From Meandrina meandrites (taxonomy: Eukaryota > Cnidaria > Anthozoa > Scleractinia > Meandrinidae): 64,000 nucleotides of DNA. The translations under genes were made by a program, and so were the position numbers. The stretch covers positions 34,181,805 to 34,245,804 of the forward strand of contig OY855908.1 in NCBI GenBank assembly GCA_963693305.1, read 5' to 3'. This document shows, piece by piece, positions 31,486 through 44,000 of this stretch. The notes under the pieces were generated by a model. That model made no database searches and was not told the DNA's origin. It saw only the letters and a program-made list of their open reading frames with translations. Every line of letters begins with the position of its first letter. Within the stretch, counting starts at the first letter, position 1.

Positions 31486-33306
31486 AGAGCCCCCCTTGCA
31501 TACCCGCTGATCGTGTAGCCTTGTATACAGGAATGGAGACGCTCTGTTGTCTAGTGTGGAAAGAATGATTTAGCCTGTATAAGTTTTTGCGAACGCGCGC
31601 GCTGTTCGACGAAAGGTCTGGAGCGAGTGTCAAAATGTAGAGTGAGACTGGAGAGAGACAAGCGTGTCAACAAATGACAACAAATGGTTCTACGATTACA
31701 CCGCTGAAAATCGAATGCTGTCTTCTATTATCAAATTGTCCTCTTCTTCGTATCCCTTAGCTAACAATTTAAATAAAGGAGTCAAATTACCTCCCCACAC
31801 GATCGCATTGTACGAGAGATTGGCCGTTTTTATACTATAGAGACGTTCAAGAAGTTTCGAAAAGGTAGCTCGTCTAGACGGGTAACGCGTCTTGTTCCCG
31901 TCTTTATACTAGAGACGGATAACCGGACGAATTACAAAATGTTTGCCGAAGCTCGTCCTGACGGGTGACGCGTCTGTAGTATAAAAACGGCTGAAACGGT
32001 CATTAAAGCTGTAGGGTTAAATTCGACTTGGAACACTTACCTGCAACGCAAATAACCCGAGGTTTTTGTCGTTCGTTGGAGAAATAACTGAAACAACAGC
32101 GCCTTATGCACTTTCTGTGTTGCTCTTTGACTACCTAGTTCTATTTCGTGACTAGTATTTCATCAGCTTCAGTGAGGCGAGGCTGCTTCTGTTGCTTTTG
32201 AGTTAAATTAAATCTGCATATTCACGCTGCATTACTACTATTACGCGCATAATCATTGTCACGCAATATGCAAGTCACTTTGGCCAGTTCATGTAACGGC
32301 GTTACTGAGAATTTTAATAGTTTTATTCCTCCATGGCCAGAAAAATAAAGTGATATTCTCCAACACCTCTAATTTAATTTGTACTTTGTCCTAAATGATG
32401 GCGAATCGCCTGAGCGTCGTGCCAATGGTTCTCGATCGAATTCAGTTTGTTTTGACTAAAACGGGGCGGATATACTACTCCTAACCTTTCCACATACTTG
32501 AAAATTTTGTGGGATTTATCTTTCACGCTTCACGCGAAATAATACTTAGATTGGGTACCCAGATCCAGGGGCGGTGGGTACTCGACAGAATCTCGGGTAG
32601 GGAGGTGCACGTATGCTTATCCTGTTTACAGTCGTGCCAAGCGACGCGTACCCCCCCTGGAGTACATTAATGAATTGATTATTCGAAATTTGAATCCGCT
32701 AGCAATGTCAAGAATGCATTCATCTTGATTAATGGCAGCGCCGATAATGTTCGAATCAAAATTTGGTTTCTGATCATTAGTGTACTCTAGAAGGGTATGC
32801 TTCGCTTGGCACGACTGTAAGACATTAGCCCATTTTAAGATACCCCGATCAAGATTAAAAAAAGTCTGAAAACCATACCCTATCGGGCCGCACGTTTCCG
32901 TTTTAAAATCCCTTATAAGGGGGTACTCCTCCCCCCACCGGGTACCCAGATCACCAGCGATTTGGAAATTTGGACAGGGTACTAGGGGATACAGAAAATG
33001 CTAGTCTTAACAGACATGAAAGGACAAACAAACCTTTTTTTAAGGGGGTGAAACGGTTTCTTTAGGCTGAATAACAAGTACAAAAACGCTGGGCTGAAGA
33101 GGGGGAAAAGGCAAAGAGAAACCACCCCCAATAAGATATAAATATTTTTCTCCTTATTTATTTTCAACTGAAACAAAATGCAATCTCTTTAATCGAAGTC
33201 GAGCCCGTTACAGCGGTTACAGTTTACCGACCTAATCTACTGAAATATTATATTAATTAAGGATTCCTTTCAGCTGCATGATTTTAATTAACGAGAACCT
33301 TTCGAT
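31486..33306. other. Intergenic region with two foldback elements
   Basis: Foldback 31825-31998 (GCCGTTTTTATACTATAGAG, CGTCTGTAGTATAAAAACGG). Element 32554-32952 is bounded by direct repeats GGGTACCCAGATC and contains the inverted pair CAGTCGTGCCAAGCG / CGCTTGGCACGACTG. AATAAA on minus at 33162-33157 probably serves amidase A. Confidence 0.6.
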
Positions 33307-35991
33307 TCAATGTAGAGCATTTCTAATCTTTTCGTAAGCGTAGGCGACATTAAGAACAGTGGCCTCGTCAAACTTTCTTCCCACAATCATCATACCAACT
33401 GGTAAGCCATCACTGAAGCCGGCGTTGATTGACAGTGCTGGGTGACCTGTGACGTTGAAAGGTGACGTGTTTGGGTTATTTCCAGACGCCTTTCCCAAAT
33501 ATTCTGAAAGAGAAATGTCAAAATTGAGATAATTGACGGAACCTGTAAAATTTCAACATGATAGATAGAAAGACAATAACTGCAAGGCCGGCACTACGTA
33601 AAAGTGAAAAATAAACTTATCGTGACAACGACATGACAGAGTCCAAACTGAATAAAGTCAAAAATGCAAACTCTGGACAGCTGTTTCTCCCTGATTGGGT
33701 CTCGTCAGCAGAGTGTATGCCGCACAGAATACAACAACTAGCGCAAAGGCAGTTGTCTATACTGAAGTGGTCGTGGTAATCATGATCCGGATGGGCTCAT
33801 AGAAAACAAAGGCATAGATTATGAGCAGTCCATTTTTTCTTAGGGCGCTTTCCATTCGTAAGAACTGGCCGGCCAGATCGGCATATTCCAGAGCAGAGTT
33901 CCATTGTTAGTCAGATTGGTCCTGTAAAATCAGTTAATGCATAAATATTATACATTGTTATGATGGATTGATCTCGTGGAAAAGGGCCATTTCAGTTCTG
34001 ACAAATGGACAGTGCCCTTAGTTCGTCGAGTTCTTTTCGCCGGTCTATCCCCAGATTTCGCGCGGTCATTTTCCACCCACGTTTTTTCGCTTCACGCTCG
34101 AAGAACTTAGGGACTGTTGGTATAGTCTCATAGTCAAAGCTCACCCTCGTTACAATACCTCTTTCCACTTCCACTCGTCACCCCTACTTGCTACATGTAA
34201 CTGAATGTATGCAGGGATTGATTCCGACAGCCATACCCCATTTATAGTAGCAAGACATGTCTTGAACTAGCAACAGAAAACTGAGAAACACTCACCCCGG
34301 GGTCCTAGTAAGCTCTAATTTGTACTCTCGTCGTGTTAAATTAAAGTCGATAAACAAAAGTTCGAAACTCTACGAGGAAACAATTTTAAACCCTGTTTAA
34401 CTAAACAGCTTTAAGGTGAATGTGTTGGTTTGTACATGCGCCGCAAAGAAGGATCTGACTAAGTTTCATTAAACCAAATAATACAACATCGACCCTCCTG
34501 CTCTTCAATGTAATTCGGGGATTTTTTTTGTGGTTTAATTGCCTTTTGGTGTTTAAATTATAGCTGTCCCTGTTTCTCTCTCCCCACCTTCGAGCGATGG
34601 AGTTGCTGACGGAAAAGATGGTGCCTTCTTAGGTATGGTCGGCATCAGCAGTACATCATAGTCTTCAAGAACTTTATCATAAGCTTTACACAGCTCTCGC
34701 CGTAAATTCTGCGCTTTGCTGTAAAATGTGCCATTGTACTCCGACAAAAGATAACGTCCAAGCATGAAAAATAGCTTGCACGTGGATGGAAGATCGTTTG
34801 GATGTGCCTTCAGTCCACGAGCGAAAGCCTCTTGTAAAGTGGTGTCGTAGTACATCTTTGCACTTGCACCAAAACCTGATAGACGAAGACATGTGGAATA
34901 AGGACTATTAACAACCGAGTGACCTACTTCATGCCAGCGTTTTCGGTCTTAACTCCATTTTCTATTTCTGAATTAATGACGCGGTTAAGGCTACTGCTAC
35001 TTCACCTGGAAGCGACAATATCGGGATTACCTCCCCGGCATTTTTGTAAGGTTTCCACCGCAATTATATGAAACGGTATATATATTTATTAAAGAAAGCA
35101 TTTCTTGCCTACCTAAGGTTTGCCTGTGGTCCTGACAGAAAGGCAGAGTCCAGGGCTTGAAACCTCGAATCCATCTACCGCCGCACGTCAGATACGAAGT
35201 AGTCCGACCCACCAACCATTTGATCAATGCTCCTCACACCCCCCCCCCCCCCCCCCCCTTGTCACTCCCAACAGTATTGAATAAGACAATAACATGACTC
35301 TGCGCAATTGGTTATCCGTCCGACTTTCTGCACGAAACACTATCATAATGGTTTCACTGCTTTATCAAAGAGGCCTGAAGGCGTAAAATGGGAACTGGGA
35401 TTTAGGCAAATTTTCACTGAGAAAATGGGATTTAGGTCACTGGGACTGGGAATCACAAAGAAATAAGCAATAGAACTGGGAATGGGAATGGGATTTGGGA
35501 AAACTATAGGCTGGGAAAACGGGATTTATACCCCCACCCAACAACCCCCCCCCCCCCCACCCCCTCCAGGACCCTCTTATCAGCTTTATAATTGCCGTTA
35601 TTTTAATCTACCCCAGCTTGTAATATCATACGCACCTGATCCTTCCAGCATCATTCGCGTTGCTCCTTCAACACCAATACCCCGGTATATCTTTACACCT
35701 GAGACGTAAAAGGAAAAATTGTTTTCAAACGCATATATTTTGCAATTCAGCATTTTAAATACAAAAAATAACGACATTGTATTCTTCGCGCTGCATCCAA
35801 GGAATAAGAGAGTGGTGGATAACTTTTCGTCTTGGTTTTTTTGTAAATCGATTCCTATCATTATCAGTATCATTATCATCATCATTATCATTATTATTAT
35901 TGCTGTTGTTGTTATTGATATACTGATAGACGGATGGACTGACTGACTGACTGACTGACTGACTGACTGACTGACTGACTGACTGACTGAC

Positions 35992-36024
<33 letters not shown>

Positions 36025-38321
36025 GACTGACTGACTAATCGATAGATCGATTGACTGGTTGAGCGGTAGGACAGTCGGTCGACTGACTGACTGACTGACT
36101 GACTGACTGACTGACGGATGGATGGACGGAAGGGCGGACGGACTGATCGATAGATCGATTGACTGGTTGGTCGGTCAGACAGTCGGTCGACTGACTGACT
36201 GACCGACTGACTGACCGACTGATATCAATATATTTACTTGGTAACTCTGGTAAATATATTGTGTTTGCACAATAGAAGAATTCGTCACGATCGATGACAG
36301 CAATTTAATACTAATTCGTGATTCAAATACCATCACAATGCATCTTGACGGACACTTCCTCTACTGTTGCGCCTGTTTCACGTCCCAGGCGGTCAGCGGC
36401 GTTTCTTACAAGCTCGTCCACATCAGCTTCGGAGCTGGGGAGTCCAAAACCTTCCTTCAATATGCCGAGTTTTAAATGCGATATTTCACCTGTTAACTGG
36501 AAAATAACGTTCATTTGTAAACAACGTTTTCTGTTCACCAGAAATAAACACAAACAGCAACAGCTGTTCTATTTTCGTAGTCCGCCAAAATGAATGGCCG
36601 CGACCGAAAGCCGTAATCAGATTTGCAACAATTTGGAACAACCGCATTGCACATGCACGTGCACGTGCACGCTATCACTTTTTGCAATACATCATTTTCT
36701 TGTCATTATCTCTAAAGATAGCCTACTCGCGAAAGACATAGCACGCGCCAAATTGTAGATGTAGACTTATGAACTTCTGCTAACACTTAAAACAGTCGTA
36801 ATGGCAATGATGCTGCCATAAGCGTCTTAGCTGCTGATATGATAACATGGCTGTTGTACCTTTGATGAGTACGATTCAGGGACAGACAAGTCTCGTGGCT
36901 GCCTTGGGTCTAGCTCTCCGTCAAGCCCGGCCAGAACCTAAGAACAGGAGAAAGACGGAAATGAGGTCATTCTCGGACAAAACGCAGTAACATGAATGCT
37001 TGTTGGGGTTCTAGTTTTAATTTATCGTTTAATTTATCGTTGAGCTTATACATCTTGCCTTACCTCTAACATCAAAGCTGTATCGTGAACAGTCCTGCCC
37101 ATAGGTCCCGTATGATCCAGAGTGAATTCTACTGGCATGATCCCCGTATATGGCACTAACCCGTATGTGGGTTTTAGTCCCACAATGCCACACGCTGCAG
37201 CAGGAATTCTTATGGAGCCCCCTTGATCTCCTCCTAATGCCATATCCACGTGACCACCGGCAACCTATCAGAAACCGGTTTGACTTAGTGTTAACCAAAG
37301 TAGAGCGGACTGTCAATATACTACCGAGAAAAAAATGAATTCTCGATTGAAATCCGAGGTGGAAGTCTTACCAATGCGGCCGATCCAGATGACGACCCAT
37401 TTGCCATCCGTGCACTGTTGTGCGGATTCAATACAGGGCCTGTTACTGACGTAAAACTTCCTCCGTCGCAGCACAAATTTTCGCAAACAGACTTGCCAAT
37501 AATGTGTCCACCAGCGTCCAATATCCGGGACACAACAGTAGCGTCAATATCCGGGATAAAGCCTTCCAGTATCCGGGAACCGTTCATTGAGGGTATTCCC
37601 GCTACACATGTGTTATCTTTGATGGCCACTGTTTTGCCATAAAGTTTGCCGCTAGGTGCTCCTTTGATGTCACAGCGCCAGGACCTGCGACGACAAGCGT
37701 ACGTTGTCTGAGACCTCTTTACTCCGAGATTCATACTGGGTTTTGTTTACAGTTTGCTGGTGACCAGAAAAAGCGTAGAGGACCTGTGATTGGAAATGGT
37801 TTTATTATTGACTCACCAGGCATTGTAAGGGTTGTCTTCCTGTGCCGGTCTGTAACCTGGTGTCCGAGGAAACTTCACTGGCAGCTTGGGGTCTGGTAAC
37901 TCGTACAGCCGCTGATAGGTATCAGCTAGAGTGCTGGAAATAGCCTCTGGAAAATGTAAACAAAAGCACGAGCCAACGAAATGTACTCTTTAAAGATAAC
38001 ATTGAACAGTATCAGCAATTTGCTTGATTAGGTATAAAATTGAAAAAAAGCTCGAGGTAACGAAATTTGTGTACGATTTTTAAGCAAATTAAGATTTCCC
38101 TTGAAACTGGAAACGAATGATACATTCTAAAGTTGTTATGTGATTACAATTGGGTCACAGTTTGACTTCGCCAAAATGTACGCCATAAATGCCAAACATA
38201 TATTTCATCCCATACTCTGACATTCTTGCAGCTCAGTTTCTTCCAAATCTAGATCCAGACCTTGCGCTATTTCTTTTAAACGTGATAAACTGGGTTCTCT
38301 TACGGCAGGCTCCTTGTACAT
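33307..38321 (-). CDS. Amidase-signature hydrolase, paralog A
   Basis: Nine exons on minus: 38321-38216, 37946-37817, 37684-37372, 37264-37064, 36937-36860, 36496-36331, 35698-35636, 34875-34588 and 33503-33307. Total 1542 nt, 513 residues from this ATG. An AG acceptor sits at 38328-38327 and paralogs B and C have a further tiny 5' exon, so the true start may be an unseen upstream exon. The catalytic Lys is in VAIKDN (K101), the cis-Ser in [10 protein letters not shown] (S176), the nucleophile in [11 protein letters not shown] (S200). K-75-S-24-S spacing equals that of FAAH. The first Gly of the usual GGSSSG is Asn, as in B. Fold and wording ([35 protein letters not shown]) match bacterial enantioselective amidases, which hydrolyse small amides. 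Probably active; substrate unknown. It is the closest relative of B, in opposite orientation. Confidence 0.9.
35937..36215. repeat. (GACT)n microsatellite in amidase A intron
   Basis: About 280 bp of GACT units interrupted twice by GATAGATCGATTGACTGGTT. It lies in the intron between exons 36496-36331 and 35698-35636. Confidence 0.9.
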
Positions 38322-38326
38322 GGCGA

Positions 38327-41057
38327 CTGCAAAAAAAGAAAATAGACGTTTTTCAACAACGATTGTTAATAATATGGACTTAATTTTTTTTCTAATAATG
38401 CAGCAAAAAACTGACGTTCTGTTTGAAATTCTGAACTACATGTATCTCAGATAGAGGTCTCTTATTTTTTTTAACACTTCCCTCCTCCTCCGATCCACCC
38501 GTCACAATTAGAATTTTCCAAATGCCTCGCTAATGTACAAATTTGCTCTTGAAAGAAGTCGATTTCACTATGTGTATTGCATGTACGGTATTTTGTTTTA
38601 AATTCAAGTTCTCGAATGTAGTTTATACTGAGCTCCTAGTAGAGTTAATATATATCCGGTTAATTTTCATTGCTTTCCTCATACGCAGTTTTTAATACCA
38701 GCACTCGTCACGCAATCTTTCTTCCACCATTGCTTGACGAGCCCAAGGAACTTCGGAGTTCTCGTCAGTATTTTGTAGGTTATATGTTGTCGAGGCAACG
38801 AACTATAACTAACAGAATTTCAAGCACAATTCATTTCTTTCGGCAGCAGGCATTCTGCCGGCGGAATTCTGCTTTTAATTTCGAGCAAAATTTGAGCAGA
38901 ATTTGGAATTCAGTAACTCAACTGGTGTATCGAAAATACTTGGTGATTCGTGCGTCGCGTCGCACGACCACACTTTGCAGAACGTCATCTCAGTGGCGTT
39001 ACATAAATACATGTAGCATAAATAGCACCCACATGCATGTGGCCATACACTTATGATGCCAATAAACGCAATGAATATTGGCATTCATTTAATCAGTTTT
39101 TATGAACATTACATGGCTAACGCTTGAACCATCAGCTTTTCGAATTTGTCACGAGGGTAAAAGAAGCCTTCGATTGAAAGTTTGTACGAAGGGTTTATTA
39201 ATTCAAAACCGTCTGAAAACTCACTGTGGCTGTATCGCGGAATCGATTCCCTGCGAGAGCAAACACCTCTTGATCTTCGACAAAACTAGTTTACTTGATC
39301 GTGTGATACAATCATATGATCTTATATAGTTCGATCGATCGAAGTTTTAGAAACAAAACTACAAAACTATAAACTCTTTACCTCTTTCCCTCCAATGTAT
39401 CCGGCGAGTTATAACACTAATCCATCGTAGTGACAAATTCTGGTTTTACACTGTAATAAGTATCAAATTAATCAAATATTTACATATTCACTGTAGCTTC
39501 GCAACTATTAGGGCTCAGCCAAAACGGACTTTCGTTGAAATAAACGTGATCATCTAATCGAATGACAAAGCATGGGCAGAGACGAAGTCGAACCGGATCA
39601 TTTGAATAAGAGTACATGCAGCACTATTGTTTATTGCCTCGTTCTTGCCGGTGTCACGCAACGCTTTCGGTTGAGCAATTGAAACAATAAATGTTGGAAC
39701 AATGGAGCACAGGATTCACGGAGTGGTAAACAAAAGGCAATAGCTAAATATTATTTCAAGCCATAATGCCCAAAAACCGAAATACCACAAAAAAGTAAGA
39801 ATTTTAACGCCGCGTTTTCTGATTTTTTTGCTAACTTTGTTCCGAAGCGAGAAATCGCATTTTTAGTTTTTCATACAATTTTTCCTAAATTTCGAGCGCA
39901 AATGGCGGCTTGGATTTCAGCCGAACGTGCGAGGTTCTACTGTATATCAAACTGAAGTCCTTATTTGCGGCTTTCCCAACAAGGCTACATTCCTCAAATT
40001 TGATCAGTAAACTCTTTTACTCGATGTCTTGAGTTTATCATCAAAAATATTTCGGAATTGGAATTTTCCGTTAATTATTAGACATAAGGTTCCTCACTTC
40101 TCCCATACATTTACTGTGAATTTTGCCGTATTGCCTCCCCCCCCCCCCCCCGCCCCGTCTATACTGAGCACAAGAATGTACACTTTTCAGTGAAGAAAAT
40201 AACCGCTAAACCTGTGTGTCCACGTATTTCCTATTCTTCCGTACCGTACAACTTGCTTATGACCAGTGCACCTCTGTGCTCAGATACAGAGCTTAGCAAA
40301 CCCTCCGTTTATGAGATCGTCTACACTCACTCTTGACCAAGAACATTTCAAGCAGTTTTGTCTGGGATAGGGCATAGAAATCAGAGAGTTTTGGTCTAGA
40401 ATAGGGTATCATTTGCCGGGAAACTGATCAGTGGTATGAAGAATTGAATACTTAGAAACTCAGAAGAGAAGGAGGCTTTCCAAACCGTAAATAAAATCAT
40501 CGCGACAACGCCGTTGACAGATGGTTTTCCATTAAAAAAACTAATAGTGCAACAATTCTAAAAAATAGCAAGTTAAGTCTGGGATAGGGTAGGGATTTTC
40601 GGTGTCTAGTCTAGTATAGGTTGCAAAATCAGCAGAGCGTGGTTTGGTATAGGGTAAGGTTTCAGAATCCCGGCGGAACAACCCCACCCAAAAATATACA
40701 GTCCCCCCGCCCCCCGCCCCCCTGGGGGATGTTTTGATTCTACAAATGTATCTTTGAAACCATCAACAAGGTTGAAATTCACAGTTTTTTTTACGGTTGC
40801 GAACGTTAACTCTATTTTTGTAGAATATCGCAGCCAACAAATGACGGAAAACTATGATTTGAGTTGCCATATCACATCGTCCGCCATTTTGAATTAATTC
40901 GAGTCGCTTTGTCACGTGACTCGGATGTTGGCCTTTCTGCTTATATTCTGGACTGATAAACACTTATCCTTTCGGCAGACTAGCGTGACGGTGGAATATA
41001 TATTTTGAGCTAGCGAACTGATATCAGATCCAGCTGAAAGGGAAGCAGATCAAACGC
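38327..41057. other. Divergent intergenic region between amidases A and B
   Basis: Should contain the promoters of both head-to-head genes and perhaps a first exon of A, which I could not identify. Contents: a degraded CGTCACGCAAT-family MITE at about 38701-38765, poly-C at about 40137-40152, and AT-rich DNA. No other gene is supported. Confidence 0.5.
38701..38765. mobile_element. MITE, 'CGTCACGCAAT' family, degraded copy 3
   Basis: CACTCGTCACGCAATCTTT, then ATTGCTTGACGAGCCCAAGG; shorter and more diverged than copies 1 and 2. Confidence 0.55.
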
Positions 41058-44000
41058 ATGATGGCAGCATCACCCACAGAGAACAAGAACGGTAAATTTT
41101 TGCGAAGTTTGATGTCGACACATTGGTTTGGTAGCTTTCTGCTTATATTAACGCGCACCTGATGAACTCAGATTTAAAGTATTTTCAATGAGGCACGACA
41201 CAATGTCTTTCAAGACGATAACTTTCTGTATGACTGCAAAAATAATTACAGGATTTATGTGTCTGATATTCAGTTCTCCACTGAACATCGCTGGAACCAG
41301 TGTATGATCTTTCGAGCGAGCTGATATCTTTTTACCATGCGGTTCAGACGGTTCCGATCGCTTCCGTGTCATTGGCTTGTAGTTTAGCCCGGGGCTTTGT
41401 AGGTTTATTTATAAGCAAGAGTCGCGACAAGATCGGCCTAGAAGACGTAGAATTTAGTTTGTTTTCACAAGCAATGAAGTGAATTTCAGTCAAGGTACAA
41501 ACTGATCGGTCAAGCTGGATAAGTATCGATCGCGTGACTTCAAACAGTTCAAATATAATTTTAGTGTCGTTTTCTCGCGACAGTAGATGTTATAGATACT
41601 TACTCGATATTTGTTACCTCTTGAAGTCGACCATTTAGCGAAAATCCGTCGATACTGCTAAAAAAACACCTCAGAATTAGTAAAACAGCCAAGTTTCTGA
41701 CGTTATAACCTCGAACGTTATAGCCTCGAAACGTTATAGCCTCGAACGTTATAGCCTCGAAAATTCTAGTCGCTTGTGTTAATGCCGGAGAGGAGGAGGG
41801 GGTTGTGGCCCTCTTCCCCTATCTGCCCCCACTGCGTACAAGGTCCAAGTCCGTTATATGTTCCGGCTTCGTGGAACCATATTTTAGCTAATTTACAAGA
41901 TATGAATCTGAAACTTCAATAATTTTAATAATCTCAAGGTGCTCTTTCCACTAGTGTCGATAGGTTGTCGCTATTTGGCCAATAAACATCGGCAAAAGAA
42001 ATTACTAAACTGCTCGACAAAATAGCCCCAGAAACTTTTGCTAATTTAGTTGCAGTTGCACCATATTCGATGGTTTAACATATAATACGCGCAGATATAT
42101 ACGAGCAATGAGCTAAATATCCACGTGTATTATATATTAAAACCATCGAATAAGTGATTTATTATTCCACTATTTTTTTTCCGCTTAGTACCCTTATGTA
42201 AATTATAATAAATACGGAAATTTCGCGTAACACGGAGTACACAGAACACTTAATTGCGTTCTTTGATTTTTTCTTTGTTGTGATTGTGTTGTTATTTTCG
42301 TTGCTCTTTTTAGGTCAAGCTATGTATAAGGAACGTGTTGTCCGTGAACCCAGTTTATCTCGTTTAAAAGAAATAGCGCAAGGCTTGGGACTAGATTTGG
42401 AAGAGACTGAACTGCAAGAATATCAAAGTATGTCGTATATAGTTCCTCTGCATATTAAGAAAGCATTCTTGACTTAGCTGTTTACGAGACGCGGTAGAAG
42501 AAAGGGCGGGAAGCGGGATGTTTTTGTAGCGGGAACTGGGAGAAGTTAAGAAAAATTTCGCAACATTACGGGGAGTGGAGCTGGGATAGCGCAGTGATGA
42601 GAGCACTCGCTTCGCACCAATGTGGCCTGGGTTCGATTCCCGGACCCGGTGTCATATGTGGGTTGAGTTTGTGGTTGGTTCTCGTGCTCGCTCCGAGAGT
42701 TTTTTCTCCGGGTTGTCAAACATTCGCGAAGCGCAAGGGAGTGGGGATTGGGACTATCGCAAGTGTGGCAAGCTGATGTGGAGTCAGAGTCCTCGGGCTC
42801 CTCTACCAACCGCGAGCAGATGATCCGAAAGGCTCCGAACTCGAGATTGGTGATGATCAGAAGGGCCGCTCGTCCGCTTTTCTGATCGCCCCAAATAACC
42901 AATTACGTTAAGAAATCAAAGAAAGGGGAAATGTGCGCAATCTATAATAAGAAGCAGTATATCCAGGTCGGGTTGTTGTAGGGGATATCCTATCACCTGC
43001 GATAGCGGTGATCATGGTTGGTCACAAGCTACTGGGTCACGCTTTTGATGTCACGCTTTTGATCTCCCTGTTTTAGCAGTTTTAAAAGCCTAATTTCCAA
43101 AAACTCAGCTATTGTTTTTATTAATTTCCTCAGAGGCTATTTCCAGCACTTTGGCTGATACCTATCAACGGCTGTACGAGTTACCAGACCCCAAGCTGCC
43201 AGTGAAATATCCTCGGACACCAGGTTACAGACCAGCACAGGAAGACAACCCTTACAATGCCTGGTAAGTATAAGACCAATAGCTCCAGTAAGGCACTACT
43301 TCTCTAGAACCTCTATTTTCATTCGCCCGCTATAAACACTACCTCTATTGTTATTCAGGGCTAGGGGCATTGTTATGACCTGTTATCTATTGTTTTAAGA
43401 ACCAATGAAATAACTCGTTCCGAGAGGTAGTGGGCGACCCAATAGCTCCTGATCTAATGTCCTGCCTCAGTCCTGGGCGATTGCTCCTTATCTAATTTCA
43501 GAACGAGAAGAGTGTCTTTCACGTTTAATTTGAGATTGCATATCAACAGTCTTAGAAAGAAGAACAACACTAAGGTCCACTAATGATAAAATAATTAAAG
43601 AAGAGCTAGCAACATTCGGCCTGGACTTACCAGCCAACAAGGTACGCGTTCGGAGGTATTCGTCTTACTGTGGTATCCGCTATAAGAGAGTTTTACAAGT
43701 TTTATATTTTCAGGTGCAACACTAAGGTCCACTAATGATAAAATAATTAAAGAAGAGCTAGCAACATTCGGCCTGGACTTACCAGCCAACAAGGTACGCG
43801 TTCGGAGGTATTCGTCTTACTGTGGTATCCGCTATAAGAGAGTTTTACAAGTTTTATATTTTCAGGTGCTGGCGCTGTGACATCAGAGGAGCACCAAGCG
43901 GTAAACTTCATGGAAAAACAGTGGCCATCAAAGATTGTGCGTGTGTGGCGGGAGTACCCTTAATGAATGGTTCCCGGATGCTGGAAGGTTTTATCCCAGA

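Noticed and set aside
33992..34174. 60-codon minus frame in amidase A intron ([18 protein letters not shown])
   Set aside because: Composition looks protein-like, but there is no splice context in phase with the amidase and no recognised family. Kept only as a note.
42576..42650. tRNA gene candidate
   Set aside because: A- and B-boxes are present, but the acceptor and anticodon arms do not pair and a SINE body follows directly.
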